Assembly (NCBI RefSeq): GCF_003201775.1
Contig: NZ_QJJZ01000011.1
Span: forward strand, 141,774-205,773
Direction of reading: 5' to 3'
Source of the DNA: Arenibacter sp. ARW7G5Y1
GTDB taxonomy: Bacteria > Bacteroidota > Bacteroidia > Flavobacteriales > Flavobacteriaceae
DNA: 64,000 bases
The notes beneath the pieces are model-generated. The model was not told where the DNA came from and did no database searches. It saw only the letters and a list, made by a program, of their open reading frames with translations. The position numbers were made by a program, and so were the translations under genes. Below, piece after piece: positions 1 through 8,651 of this stretch; position 1 is the stretch's first letter, and the number at the start of each line of letters is the position of its first letter.

Positions 1-45
1 AGTTCATAACCCGGAGGTCACGAGTTCAACTCTCGTTCTCGCTAC
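1..45 (+). tRNA. tRNA-Met-like gene, 3' part only
   Basis: The window opens inside a tRNA. Bases 3-9 fit an anticodon loop with CAT at 5-7, followed by the 3' anticodon stem (10-14), the variable loop AGGTC (15-19), a perfect T-stem ACGAG/CTCGT around loop TTCAACT (20-36), and a 3' acceptor strand with discriminator A near 37-44. No CCA is encoded. The two visible 5' stem bases pair poorly with the 3' stem, so a tRNA-derived fragment (attachment site) instead of an intact tRNA cannot be excluded; the 5' half lies outside the window. Confidence 0.7.
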
Positions 46-68
46 AAAACTTAAGTTTATAAAAATCA

Positions 69-99
69 ACGGATTGGTTACTGCCAATCCGTTTTTTTA
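69..99 (+). terminator. intrinsic terminator after the tRNA
   Basis: A perfect 9-bp stem ACGGATTGG (69-77) / CCAATCCGT (84-92) with a 6-base loop is followed by a run of T. It ends the tRNA transcript. Confidence 0.85.
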
Positions 100-411
100 T
101 GCCTTCTATTTCCGTACTTTTGTCTACCGTAAACGAAAACGCAAACGTTTTTAGGATGAAATTGAACTATTCCAGAAATAAGATATGGTTTAAATAGAGA
201 AATATTTAACACCTATCCAAACTGGAATTCTAAATATAATTCTCTTTCCATTATTCTTGGATATAGTATCTTTTAAAAACAATAACTTTAATGAAGTTTT
301 AGAAAACTAAGCAGTTCCAATTAGGGGAAGCTAACAAAAATGCATAGCCATCGAAGGGAATGGCTATGACATCTTATACAGAAAACCTTGTGCACAATAA
401 TGACGAATCGT
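100..411. other. intergenic, no gene seen
   Basis: AT-rich spacer between the tRNA terminator and the first protein gene. It is interrupted by stops in the frames checked and shows no recognisable domain. No clear TTTG / TAnnTTTG promoter was identified here. Confidence 0.4.
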
Positions 412-969
412 ATGAAATTAATATCAACTGTTATTCTGATTGCTACAGCGTTAAGTGTTTATGGACAAAACAAAGTATTTGACAAGTGGACTGAAAAAGA
501 AAAAAAGCAGTATCAGATACTGACTGAATTAGCAAAATATGTAAACGGAAAGGATAGTACTGAACTATCTAAGAAAATCCTATTTGACAAATACGTTGAA
601 TTAAACTACGTACTAAAAGACACATCAGAAATACATAAGAAGGAACGGTTAAAGGCTTTTGATGGATTATTCTACTATTTCCGTAAAACGGTGGATAGCA
701 TCGGATTAAAAAATTTGGATGCCAAACCAGTTCGATTTTATAAAAACCACAAGATTTATGAGCCATTTGATAAGGACGTGGCAATGGAGAGCATTAGTGG
801 CAAAAAAATGTACACTCAGGATTCCAATGTTTTTGCTTATTATCAAAAGAAAGAACCTGAAGAGCCATTAGGAACATTGCTATTTGATCCAGAAACTGAC
901 AAATTGGTTGCTTGGATTATGCTAAAGCAAGGCAGATACAAATATTTTCTAACCTTCAATCTATTTTAA
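412..969 (+). CDS. secreted hypothetical protein
   Basis: A protein of about 185 residues that I do not recognise. The chosen ATG gives a textbook signal peptide: Met-Lys, a hydrophobic core, then a small-residue cleavage region ending near VYGQ. In-frame ATGs at 388 and 400 only add a polar tail. The mature part is lysine-, tyrosine- and acid-rich and opens with a helical stretch. It is probably periplasmic or exported. It stands alone between the tRNA terminator and the dehydratase gene, inside the stretch bounded by the two tRNA 3' halves. No function is proposed. Confidence 0.65.
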   Translation: MKLISTVILIATALSVYGQNKVFDKWTEKEKKQYQILTELAKYVNGKDSTELSKKILFDKYVELNYVLKDTSEIHKKERLKAFDGLFYYFRKTVDSIGLKNLDAKPVRFYKNHKIYEPFDKDVAMESISGKKMYTQDSNVFAYYQKKEPEEPLGTLLFDPETDKLVAWIMLKQGRYKYFLTFNLF

Positions 970-1364
970 TTACTGTGCACATCATAACCTATGAAGTAAT
1001 GCGGGCAAAGGTTTTGAATCGAATCGTTTGCGTATTTTTATGTGACCGCAAAATTTTTGTGATTTCTATTTTTTGGAAAGGAATTCGTAATAACGCTGTG
1101 CTAATTTGGGAATTGAAGAATAATTACAAAACAAAAAGCTTTGGCTAAGGGCTTAAACGGAAAGGTCAGTGCTTGTCCACTACCCCACTTGCCTTAACCG
1201 GGTCGTTGTGGTGCATTCGGCACATTAAATAATTCTTGACAGATGTTTGCCCTCCTCCTTTGCTTCTTTTCCCCCTGTTGCTTAAGCCATTCCCCATTTT
1301 TAGTGTAGGTAAATGTGAAGCAGTTTAAAATGATAAAGACGTATCCTTTAGAAAAATGTTTTCC
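970..1364. other. intergenic, no gene seen
   Basis: Spacer before the dehydratase gene. A short open frame crosses 912-1148 but overlaps the previous gene and has no domain-like pattern. The stretch 1160-1240 is less AT-rich than its surroundings and reads like decayed or non-coding sequence. No terminator hairpin was found. Confidence 0.4.
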
Positions 1365-1396
1365 TTTGTAACAGATAGATTAACTTGATACCTTAG
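1365..1396 (+). promoter_or_regulatory. candidate Bacteroidota promoter for the dehydratase gene
   Basis: TTTG at 1365-1368 and TACCTTAG at 1389-1396, 20 bases apart, match the flavobacterial -33/-7 pattern (TTTG, TAnnTTTG) with one mismatch in the -7 box. The start codon follows 20 bases downstream. Confidence 0.45.
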
Positions 1397-1416
1397 TATC
1401 GTGATTTTAAAGAAAT

Positions 1417-3411
1417 ATGAACAATAACGATAAAGAGCACTTCCAAGAGAACAGTCCCTTTTATTTCCCATTGGAAGTTACCCCAAGAAAAGGGCTACTA
1501 CCTATATCACGGGAAGACTATGAAGACAAGCCGAGTGGTGACATCTTTGGTAAAATACAGGATGCCGGGATGAAGTGGAACCCTGAAGATGTAAATCAAT
1601 CAGAATTCCTTATAATGAGTACTGCTGGAGGATTAAAGAACGGTGAAGAGACACTGGCACTGGGCATGCACTCAGGACATTTCGAATTGGGAGATGCCGC
1701 AAAGGTTGCTGCAAGTACTTTCAAAAACCTGTTTACCAAACCCTATTATGTATCGGTATCAGATCCTTGTGACGGACGTACCCAAGGCACTACAGGTATG
1801 ATGAATTCATTGGCCTATCGCAATCATGCCGCCACAGTTTTAGGAGATTTAAGACGCTCTTTGCCCAATCGCAAAGGCGTAATGGGCATCGCTACTTGTG
1901 ACAAAGGCCTACCTGCGATGATGATGGCATTGGCCAATGAATCCAATCTTCCAACGATTATTATGCCCGGTGGGGTAACATTGATCGCCAAAGGAATCAA
2001 AGACTTGGGTTCGGTACAGTCTTTACCATCGCTTGTTTCCCACAAAGAAATATCATTGCAAGAGGCACAATCCCATGGATGTGCTTCTTGTGGGACACCA
2101 GGGGGAGGTTGTCATTTTTTGGGAACAGCAGCCACCTCCCAAGTCGTAGCAGAAGCATTGGGAATGGCATTGCCACATTCGGCACTGGCCCCCTCTGGTG
2201 GTAAGATTTGGTATGCCCTTGCCAAAGATTCAGCAATTGCTCTGGTAAATCTGGCAAAAAACAATATAAATACCAGTCAGATCCTTACTCAAGATGCCGT
2301 TTACAATGCTATGGTAGTACATGCAGCTTTTGGCGGATCTACTAACCTCTTACTGCATATCCCTGCTATAGCCCATGCAGCGGGACTACAGATGCCTACT
2401 CGAGAAGAATGGGAGGATATTAACCGAAAAACGCCACGATTGGTCAATGTGCTCCCAGCAGGGAAGTACTCCACAGCACACGTTTATGCTGCCGGAGGAG
2501 TACCAGAGGTAATGATACATTTGCGAAAATTAGGGCTACTCAAAGAAGACTGCCTCACCGTTACAGGAAAAACCTTGGGCGAGAATTTGGATGTCTGGGA
2601 ACAGGGCGGCAAAATGTTCTCTTGGGAAGCAGAGAATAAAAGAGATAGGCGTCAACAAGTACGATTTAACCTCCAATCATTTAATCCCGATGCACATCCT
2701 GATAAAGTGATACTATCCCCTGAAGCGGCGAAGAAGGCCAAGATGAAAAGCACCTTGACTTTCCCCTCCGGAAACTTGGCACCAGAAGGAGCGCTGATCA
2801 AAAGCGGTGCAATTGCTCCTGAGATGATCGATGGCAACGGCATATACTACAAAAAAGGAGTTGCTAAAGTATTTGTCTCTGAAGCAAACGCCATTAAGGC
2901 AATTAATCATGGAGAGGTAAAGCCAGGTCATATTGTAATATTGATTGGGACAGGGCCAAGTGGCACAGGAATGGAAGAAACCTTCCAAATCACAGGTGCT
3001 CTGAAACAATTATCCTTTGGAAAAGAGATAGCCCTGATTACCGACGGACGTTTTTCTGGCGTTTCCACAGGTGCATGTATAGGACATGTTGGTCCAGAGG
3101 CTCTGGTAGGAGGACCTATCAGTAAGGTTCAAGATGGAGATGTCATTGAGATCAAAATTGATTGTGATAATCTAAGTGGTAGTATAAACCTAATAGCCTC
3201 GCACAGCGATCCCGATGCCGAACTAAGTGAAGCCGACATAGCACAATTGTTTTCAAGCAGATCACCACATCCAGAACTTCGGCCACATCCAGAATTGCCC
3301 GATGATATTAAAATTTGGGCAGCAACGCAGAGCGGTATATGGGAAGGATGCGTACAGGATGCCGATCGGATTTTGAAGATTGTGAAAGCAGGAATGGATG
3401 TTTTGAAATAA
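1417..3411 (+). CDS. YjhG/YagF-type D-xylonate dehydratase (IlvD/Edd family)
   Basis: A 664-residue cytoplasmic [Fe-S] dehydratase. Members of this subfamily convert D-xylonate, and sometimes other sugar acids, to 2-keto-3-deoxy acids. Visible signature: SDPCDGRTQG (Cys118), ATCDKGLP (Cys161) and the cysteine cluster GCASCGTPGGGC (Cys222, 225, 232) in the N-terminal domain, then a C-terminal swivel domain from about 450 with GTGPSGTGMEE and DGRFSGVSTGACIGHVGPEA. The length matches the roughly 655-residue E. coli YjhG/YagF branch, longer than IlvD. Near residues 611-621 there is a small tandem duplication, PHPEL-R-PHPEL. No partner sugar-acid genes are adjacent, so substrate is inferred from family only. 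Confidence 0.85.
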   Translation: MNNNDKEHFQENSPFYFPLEVTPRKGLLPISREDYEDKPSGDIFGKIQDAGMKWNPEDVNQSEFLIMSTAGGLKNGEETLALGMHSGHFELGDAAKVAASTFKNLFTKPYYVSVSDPCDGRTQGTTGMMNSLAYRNHAATVLGDLRRSLPNRKGVMGIATCDKGLPAMMMALANESNLPTIIMPGGVTLIAKGIKDLGSVQSLPSLVSHKEISLQEAQSHGCASCGTPGGGCHFLGTAATSQVVAEALGMALPHSALAPSGGKIWYALAKDSAIALVNLAKNNINTSQILTQDAVYNAMVVHAAFGGSTNLLLHIPAIAHAAGLQMPTREEWEDINRKTPRLVNVLPAGKYSTAHVYAAGGVPEVMIHLRKLGLLKEDCLTVTGKTLGENLDVWEQGGKMFSWEAENKRDRRQQVRFNLQSFNPDAHPDKVILSPEAAKKAKMKSTLTFPSGNLAPEGALIKSGAIAPEMIDGNGIYYKKGVAKVFVSEANAIKAINHGEVKPGHIVILIGTGPSGTGMEETFQITGALKQLSFGKEIALITDGRFSGVSTGACIGHVGPEALVGGPISKVQDGDVIEIKIDCDNLSGSINLIASHSDPDAELSEADIAQLFSSRSPHPELRPHPELPDDIKIWAATQSGIWEGCVQDADRILKIVKAGMDVLK

Positions 3412-3592
3412 GAAAAAGTACAACACAATACGTATGGACGCATATCTGCCCCTATCCTGTAGGGATGGCGACATATGGTAACTCGTTTTGTTATAAAAGA
3501 TAAAAAGGGTTGTAATATTATTTGGAAATGTTTTATTTCCAAATAAGCTGGAAAGACATGTACATAGAGGGTTTCAAAATTCCATTTAGGAA

Positions 3593-3635
3593 TCCATAAC
3601 TTAGAGGTCACGAGTTCAACCCTCGTTCTAACTAC
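3593..3635 (+). repeat. imperfect copy of the tRNA 3' half
   Basis: This stretch matches bases 3-45 over its whole length with about seven differences. The AGGTC variable loop, ACGAG T-stem and TTCAAC loop are all kept. Sequence 5' of it does not pair as a tRNA anticodon stem, so it is a tRNA fragment, not a working tRNA. Integration of an element into a tRNA 3' end leaves such a duplicated half, so it may be the far attachment site of an islet covering 46-3592. Confidence 0.65.
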
Positions 3636-4063
3636 ATTATATAAATCACCCAAAACAGGCCTTCAGCCCTTTTGAGGATAATAGTTTTTAAAATACTAGC
3701 CGTGTAGGTAAAAAATAATTGAGACTTGATATTATTTTCTTGTGCGGTTTTCACTTAATTGACCTTACCAAACCAGTCTTCACTTCAAGTCCACGTGGCT
3801 AATGCGTACAAGCGGACTACGTTGCAGCACATTAGCTCTTCATGAAAACGAGAACTAAAACGTACACATTACCCACGCCCCATCGGCCATGGAATTCTAT
3901 TGGGGTTGGATAATATGGAACCCTGACCGACAAGAGGTACAACACCTAAAAGTATTTGGACATGTATACCATTTAGACGTTCGTAAAATAAATCTTCCCA
4001 ATATAGGAGGAACAATATTTTTTGTTTGAATTCCCTTTGGGAATTATCCAATATAATGTTCTG
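3636..4063. other. intergenic, no gene seen
   Basis: Spacer between the tRNA fragment and the convergent lipoprotein gene. A 60-codon open frame on the minus strand (3869-4051) has no export signal or domain and is not called. Confidence 0.4.
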
Positions 4064-6184
4064 TTATTGGTTCTTTACCAAACGTACGCTATCAGCAAAA
4101 GTTCCAGGTGGATTTGTAAACCTGAAGCTAGACGGACTTGCAGCTTCAATTTTTCTTCTAAAGGGGTTTCCTTCCCCAGTATCAGTGTCTGCCCATAAAT
4201 ATGCTTTAATGTCTATTGAACTGTATACGCCGTTCGACCTGTATCCAGACATTGGGATATTCAATCCAGAGGATCCGCCCACTTTCATTTTTGTGCCTTG
4301 GTCCGTTCCTCTTGTTGTGTCTTCTCCATTAATATTTAAATCGCTTGCAGGCATTCCTAGTTCAGTTTCCAATATTTTCCATTCAGCATCCGTTGGCAAG
4401 TGCCAGCCTGTTGGAATTGCAGCTTGTACAGTAGCCCATTCGTACAATCGGCCATAGTTTGCATCGTTGGATATATCATCATCGTAACTATATGATCCTG
4501 AAGAATTGTAGACTAAATTCTCCGTCATCCAAACCTGAGATCCAATTTTAATTGTTCCATATGTATGACCATCCCTAGTGTCCGTAAATGATCCAGTGAA
4601 CAATGTCACAAAACTTCTCACTTCACTTGAAGTCACGTGAGTAGTTGATTTTGCATCTACGCGAAAATGGTAGGTTGTTCCCAATTCAAGTTCGATTGAA
4701 GTGAAGGATAGAGCGGTTTGATTAGGACTGACCAAGTCTAAGTTTGCTGAATTCGTTCCTAAATACACATCATAAGTAATGGCATCACCTTCGGCATCAG
4801 TGGAAGCCATCCAACTAATTGTAATAGGTGTATTCACATTTGTCGCGTTAGGCGCTGGTGCCTGATCAAAGATCACTATTGAAGGAGCTGAGTCTGTCTG
4901 GGAGGCAGAACAGCCGTTGGAATTTACAGTTTCTCCTGATTGTGTCCCTGGACATAAATCAATAGCATCCGTAACCCCATCACCATCAGAGTCCTTTTGA
5001 CTACCTGAGCATCCTTGAGCATCTACAGCTTCTCCTGTTGGTGTATTTGGACACTGATCCAACTCATCATTAACTGTATCCCCGTCTGAATCAGTTTGAG
5101 TAGAAGAGCATCCAATAGAGCTCACTTCTTCTCCTGAAGGGGTATTTTCACATTGGTCTAGATTATCTGTTACTCCGTCTCCGTCCGTGTCCTTTTGACT
5201 AGCTGAGCATCCTTGCGCATCTGCTGTTTCTCCTGTTGGGGTATTGGGACACTGATCCAATCCATCATTAACTGTATCCCCGTCTGAATCAGTTTGGGTA
5301 GAAGAGCATCCAATCGAGCTTACTTCTTCTCCGGAAGGGGTATTTTGACATTGGTCTAGATTATCTGTTACTCCATCTCCATCCGTGTCCTTTTGACTAT
5401 CAGAACAACCTTCACTATCAACCGTTTCTTCCGATGGCGTGTCTGGACATTGATCCAATCCATCAGCAACAGAATCTCCATCAGAATCAGTCTGAGACGA
5501 AGTACAACCATTACTATTAACGGGTTCTCCCAGGGGAGTTCCTGGACACAAATCCAAATCGTTCAGAATACCATCTCCATCCATATCTTGCTGATTTTCT
5601 GCACAACCCTTATCATCAACTGTCAACCCTTGACCAGTGTCCGGACATTCATCTAAATTATCGGTAATACCATCAAGGTCAGTATCTCTCTGGCTAATGG
5701 AACAACCTGTTTCATCTACTGTTTCACCCTCTGGGGTATCGGCACATTGGTCTACATCATCAAATACAGAATCTCCATCAGAATCTACTTGACTTTCCGA
5801 ACAGCCATCCATATTTACAGTTTCCCCGGTAGTGGTTTCAGGACACTTGTCAATATCGTTCGGAACCCCATCACCATCCGTATCCTCTTTTTCAAAAACG
5901 GCGATAACCTCTGTGTCCGATTGTATTGTAAATGAATAGGGATTATCTGTCCCTGTAATATCGCCACTCCAATTCTTAAAATAGAATCCATTGGAAGGAG
6001 TTGCTGATATGGTCACCTTTTCTCCTGATTCAAATGTACCTTGATTAGGGCTAATACTTCCTCCATCTATAGGAGATACATCACCTGTAAATTCATAAAT
6101 GGTAATTTTTTCTTTGGAGCATGAACCAATTACGAACAGGAAAAGTGGGATTATGATAATTAAGGAATAAAATATTTTTTTCAT
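4064..6184 (-). CDS. lipoprotein with thrombospondin type 3 repeats and FISUMP domain
   Basis: A 706-residue surface or periplasmic lipoprotein: signal peptide with lipobox ending FVIGSC (Cys22), an InlB_B-type beta repeat (about 32-98), ten tandem 33-residue thrombospondin type 3 repeats with Asp-rich calcium-binding loops such as DTDGDGV and one Cys pair per unit (101-430), a fibronectin III-like domain (about 433-530), and a C-terminal FISUMP (Fibrobacter paralogous) domain with GSQVWMTENL, YGRLYEWA and GWHLPTDAEW. This architecture is typical of Bacteroidota cell-surface adhesion or display proteins. The substrate or ligand is unknown. It is monocistronic and convergent with the dehydratase gene. 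Confidence 0.85.
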   Translation of the reverse strand: MKKIFYSLIIIIPLFLFVIGSCSKEKITIYEFTGDVSPIDGGSISPNQGTFESGEKVTISATPSNGFYFKNWSGDITGTDNPYSFTIQSDTEVIAVFEKEDTDGDGVPNDIDKCPETTTGETVNMDGCSESQVDSDGDSVFDDVDQCADTPEGETVDETGCSISQRDTDLDGITDNLDECPDTGQGLTVDDKGCAENQQDMDGDGILNDLDLCPGTPLGEPVNSNGCTSSQTDSDGDSVADGLDQCPDTPSEETVDSEGCSDSQKDTDGDGVTDNLDQCQNTPSGEEVSSIGCSSTQTDSDGDTVNDGLDQCPNTPTGETADAQGCSASQKDTDGDGVTDNLDQCENTPSGEEVSSIGCSSTQTDSDGDTVNDELDQCPNTPTGEAVDAQGCSGSQKDSDGDGVTDAIDLCPGTQSGETVNSNGCSASQTDSAPSIVIFDQAPAPNATNVNTPITISWMASTDAEGDAITYDVYLGTNSANLDLVSPNQTALSFTSIELELGTTYHFRVDAKSTTHVTSSEVRSFVTLFTGSFTDTRDGHTYGTIKIGSQVWMTENLVYNSSGSYSYDDDISNDANYGRLYEWATVQAAIPTGWHLPTDAEWKILETELGMPASDLNINGEDTTRGTDQGTKMKVGGSSGLNIPMSGYRSNGVYSSIDIKAYLWADTDTGEGNPFRRKIEAASPSSFRFTNPPGTFADSVRLVKNQ
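4895..5884 (-). repeat. ten 99-bp coding repeats (TSP3 array)
   Basis: Ten in-frame units of 33 codons. Units 6-7 and 8-9 are nearly identical as pairs, so a 198-bp block (about 5035-5232 and 5233-5430) was duplicated recently. Such arrays can expand or contract by slippage or recombination without breaking the frame. Confidence 0.85.
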
Positions 6185-6526
6185 TGTACATTTTGTTAGG
6201 CATGTTATTTAACTGCAATTCAATAAAAAAATATTCTATTGGGGGAACGAATTATAAAGATTAAAATTTACTTTAAAATTGTAAATCAAAAAATTAAAAT
6301 CGATGTAATAACAATATTATGGTATGAACGATTATTCTTGAAACCTTTTTAACTAATTATATGGATTCGGATTGTCATTATGTACTACGTACTTTATATT
6401 AAAAATTAATTATATTTATTCTTACATACTGTGTTACAATGGAAAGTATTCAAGTCCTGTCCCCAATTATAGCCAAACCGCTGCGCTTGAATAGGGAAAA
6501 ACAACGTTGAGAAATAAAAGTGAAAG
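6185..6526. other. very AT-rich divergent intergenic region
   Basis: Separates the minus-strand lipoprotein gene from the plus-strand small gene and should carry promoters for both. No convincing TTTG / TAnnTTTG pair could be fixed by eye. Confidence 0.35.
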
Positions 6527-6841
6527 GTGGCAAACAAAATTATTTTTTGGAAAGGATACTCTAAGGAAAGTAGGTATGAAACCCTTGATAAAATTAATCA
6601 GATTATAAATAGGTCGGGAGATGTTGTAGACGTAAAGCAGTTTTCTGATATTTCAATGTCCTTAAGAATTGAAGTTGAAGAGCAAAAAATAGAAAAACTT
6701 TATTTGGACTTAAAAAATTATATAGAGCTGGATGATTTTGATATTTTGGAATCAAGTACAAATAGTGAAAGAACAATATTTTTAAACATTTCCTTTTCAC
6801 TGGGTAAAGGAAATATAGAAGTTGCCGTTCCCTATGTATAA
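6527..6841 (+). CDS. small conserved-type hypothetical protein
   Basis: 104 residues, GTG start; no in-frame ATG lies close downstream. The N-terminus reads as a beta strand plus helix (MANKIIFWKGYSKESRYETLDKI is the opening region), followed by alternating beta/alpha segments with a conserved-looking LRIEVEEQKIEKLYLDL region. No signal peptide or membrane segment, so cytoplasmic. It sits alone upstream of the DUF2867-like gene. Function unknown. Confidence 0.6.
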   Translation: MANKIIFWKGYSKESRYETLDKINQIINRSGDVVDVKQFSDISMSLRIEVEEQKIEKLYLDLKNYIELDDFDILESSTNSERTIFLNISFSLGKGNIEVAVPYV

Positions 6842-7055
6842 CCGTTAAATTTTAAATGATTAGGAATACGAAACTATGATTAACTACCTTCCCTATGAAA
6901 AGCACCGGTCCTACCGGATTTTTATGGACCTGGACGTTAGCTCATATCCATACCTTTAATCCCAATTGAAAATTCTGAGTAGTAAGGGATTCTATTTTAC
7001 CATTGCAGGCAGGGCCATTATTGATCAATAGACCATAGAATTATGGAAATAAAAA

Positions 7056-7598
7056 ATGAAAATAATTGAAACGACACTTCCGAACCATTCGTTGCTGAAT
7101 TCTTCTGGCAACACATACGACTATGTGGATAGTTTTCAAGCTAGCCTATATGACCACGGAAATAAATTTACATCTACGGATATAGGCAGGGCATTTTTTT
7201 CAAGTGGACCAAAATGGGTAGAAAGGCTATTTGCCCTTAGAAATAAAATGGTATCCATTTTCGGGCTTAAAACCTCTGGTGATATAACCAAGAGGGAAAG
7301 GCAGCTCCAAAACTTTAAATGTGAACCAGGAGAACAAATGGGACTTTTTAAAGTGTTCGCCAAAACCGAAAACGAAGTCATTTTAGGGGAAGATGATAAA
7401 CATCTGAATTTTAGGGTCTCACTATTTTTGGCACCTCATGCATCTGGAACCAAAAATAAGGACATCACCCTTACCACAACCGTAGAATTTAATAATTGGT
7501 TTGGTAAATTATACTTTCTTCCTGTTCGACCTTTCCACAAGCTAATTGTTCCAACCATGTTGAAAGGAATAATCAATAAATTGGAAATAAAGAAGTAA
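7056..7598 (+). CDS. DUF2867-family protein
   Basis: 180 residues without signal peptide or membrane segment. The pattern fits DUF2867: an early aromatic region (YDYVDSFQASL), a central WVERLFALRNKMVSIFGLK stretch and a C-terminal segment VEFNNWFGKLYFLPVRPFHKLIVP. Proteins of this family often accompany SDR or NmrA proteins, but their biochemistry is not established. Here it is followed after 171 bases by a DUF1330-like gene on the same strand. Confidence 0.75.
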   Translation: MKIIETTLPNHSLLNSSGNTYDYVDSFQASLYDHGNKFTSTDIGRAFFSSGPKWVERLFALRNKMVSIFGLKTSGDITKRERQLQNFKCEPGEQMGLFKVFAKTENEVILGEDDKHLNFRVSLFLAPHASGTKNKDITLTTTVEFNNWFGKLYFLPVRPFHKLIVPTMLKGIINKLEIKK

Positions 7599-7769
7599 AA
7601 ACTAAATGATAAATAAAAACGGACCATTAATAACCCTAGTAACAACTAGCAATTGTTGTATTTTTTTTAAAGTGCCTAATCCTTGGTTGTGAAATTTATT
7701 GTAATTTAAAATACGCTACTAGTTGTTCTATCACTCTACCTAACTTATACTGTAAAAGTCCCTTTAAAT

Positions 7770-8072
7770 ATGATTTACATAACCCAGCTTATATACCTTA
7801 ATGAAGGACAGGAGGACGTTTTTCATCAGTTTGAGGATCTTGCGATTCCCACCATTTTAAAATACAATGGTAGACTTACCTTAAGGATTAGACCCACAGA
7901 GGATTCCGTAATTGAAAAAAATACGGAGACCCCCTATGAAATTCACTTGGTGGAGTTTAATTCCCAGGAAGACTTTGATAATTTCAAAGAAGACGAAGAA
8001 CGTAAGAAGTTCTTGCATTTAAAGGAAAAGTCGATCAAATCTTCCATCTTAATCCAGGGAACCAAGTTATAG
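7770..8072 (+). CDS. DUF1330-like dimeric alpha/beta-barrel protein
   Basis: 100 residues that fit the ferredoxin-like fold of the antibiotic-biosynthesis-monooxygenase/DUF1330 superfamily: opening strand MIYITQLIYL, helix EDVFHQFEDLAIPTILKY, the strand GRLTLRIRP, then a strand-helix unit with EIHLVEFNSQEDFDNFKED. Cytoplasmic. Members bind or modify small molecules or act as stress proteins; no substrate can be inferred. The preceding DUF2867-like gene may be co-transcribed. Confidence 0.65.
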   Translation: MIYITQLIYLNEGQEDVFHQFEDLAIPTILKYNGRLTLRIRPTEDSVIEKNTETPYEIHLVEFNSQEDFDNFKEDEERKKFLHLKEKSIKSSILIQGTKL

Positions 8073-8304
8073 CAGTATTAAACCTGAGATTAATCCAGTA
8101 TTCCATAAAGATCCTAAGTCATTTATATCATTTTTGGTACTCCAAAATGTAGTATTACATTTTTCCTACGGTCCCTAGAATAATTTTGGTTGATTAATTC
8201 TAATGGAAAACATTTAAAAAGGTGTTCTCAGGCTGGTATAACTACTTTGCCAAATGATAAATGTAACCTCTTCATCGACCTATTTAGAAATTACTGCCCT
8301 TTAA

Positions 8305-8492
8305 TTTATTAGTCAAAACTCAATTTTGAAAAGTCAGTAAGACGCACTTAAAATTGAAAGTTGAACTAATCCCGCCTTTTTATGCGGGATCAAGGTTCAA
8401 TACCTCGACCCTAGGGTCGATTCCTATTAATGGGTTCAGGGCCTGCCTTTGTCGGCAGACAGGCCTGCCCTGAGGTTTAACACCTTTTATTG
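8305..8492 (-). repeat. dispersed structured repeat, family 1, copy A
   Basis: Read on the minus strand this roughly 185-base stretch matches 57258-57438 on the plus strand across nearly its full length. It holds three potential stem-loops: an imperfect GC-rich arm built around GGGCAGGCCTG / CAGGCCC, the palindrome CGACCCTAGGGTCG, and ATCCCGC / GCGGGAT. Stops in all frames make coding unlikely. It lies 160 bases upstream of the histidine kinase gene. Confidence 0.8.
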
Positions 8493-8651
8493 ATTGCCTA
8501 TTAGCTCCAATCCAAGAACTGTCCACCACCTTGATAATCAGTGTTCTATGTGACCTGGATATATATAAGCACATTTAAGTTGCCAAACAAATATTAAAAA
8601 AACAGATTATTAACATTTTTTTTTAACCTTTATAAAATATAAAGAATAAAA

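Noticed and set aside
912..1148. 78-codon open frame overlapping the end of the first gene
   Set aside because: It overlaps the end of a better-supported gene, has no domain-like or export pattern, and runs through a non-coding-looking spacer.
3593..3635. Second complete tRNA gene
   Set aside because: The 5' flanking bases do not form a matching anticodon stem, D-arm or acceptor strand; only the 3' half is present.
3869..4051. 60-codon minus-strand frame
   Set aside because: No signal, domain or start context, and it lies in a plain intergenic spacer.
4895..5884. Possible CRISPR-like tandem repeats
   Set aside because: The repeats are contiguous, 99 bases long and in frame with a calcium-binding protein; there are no unique spacers.
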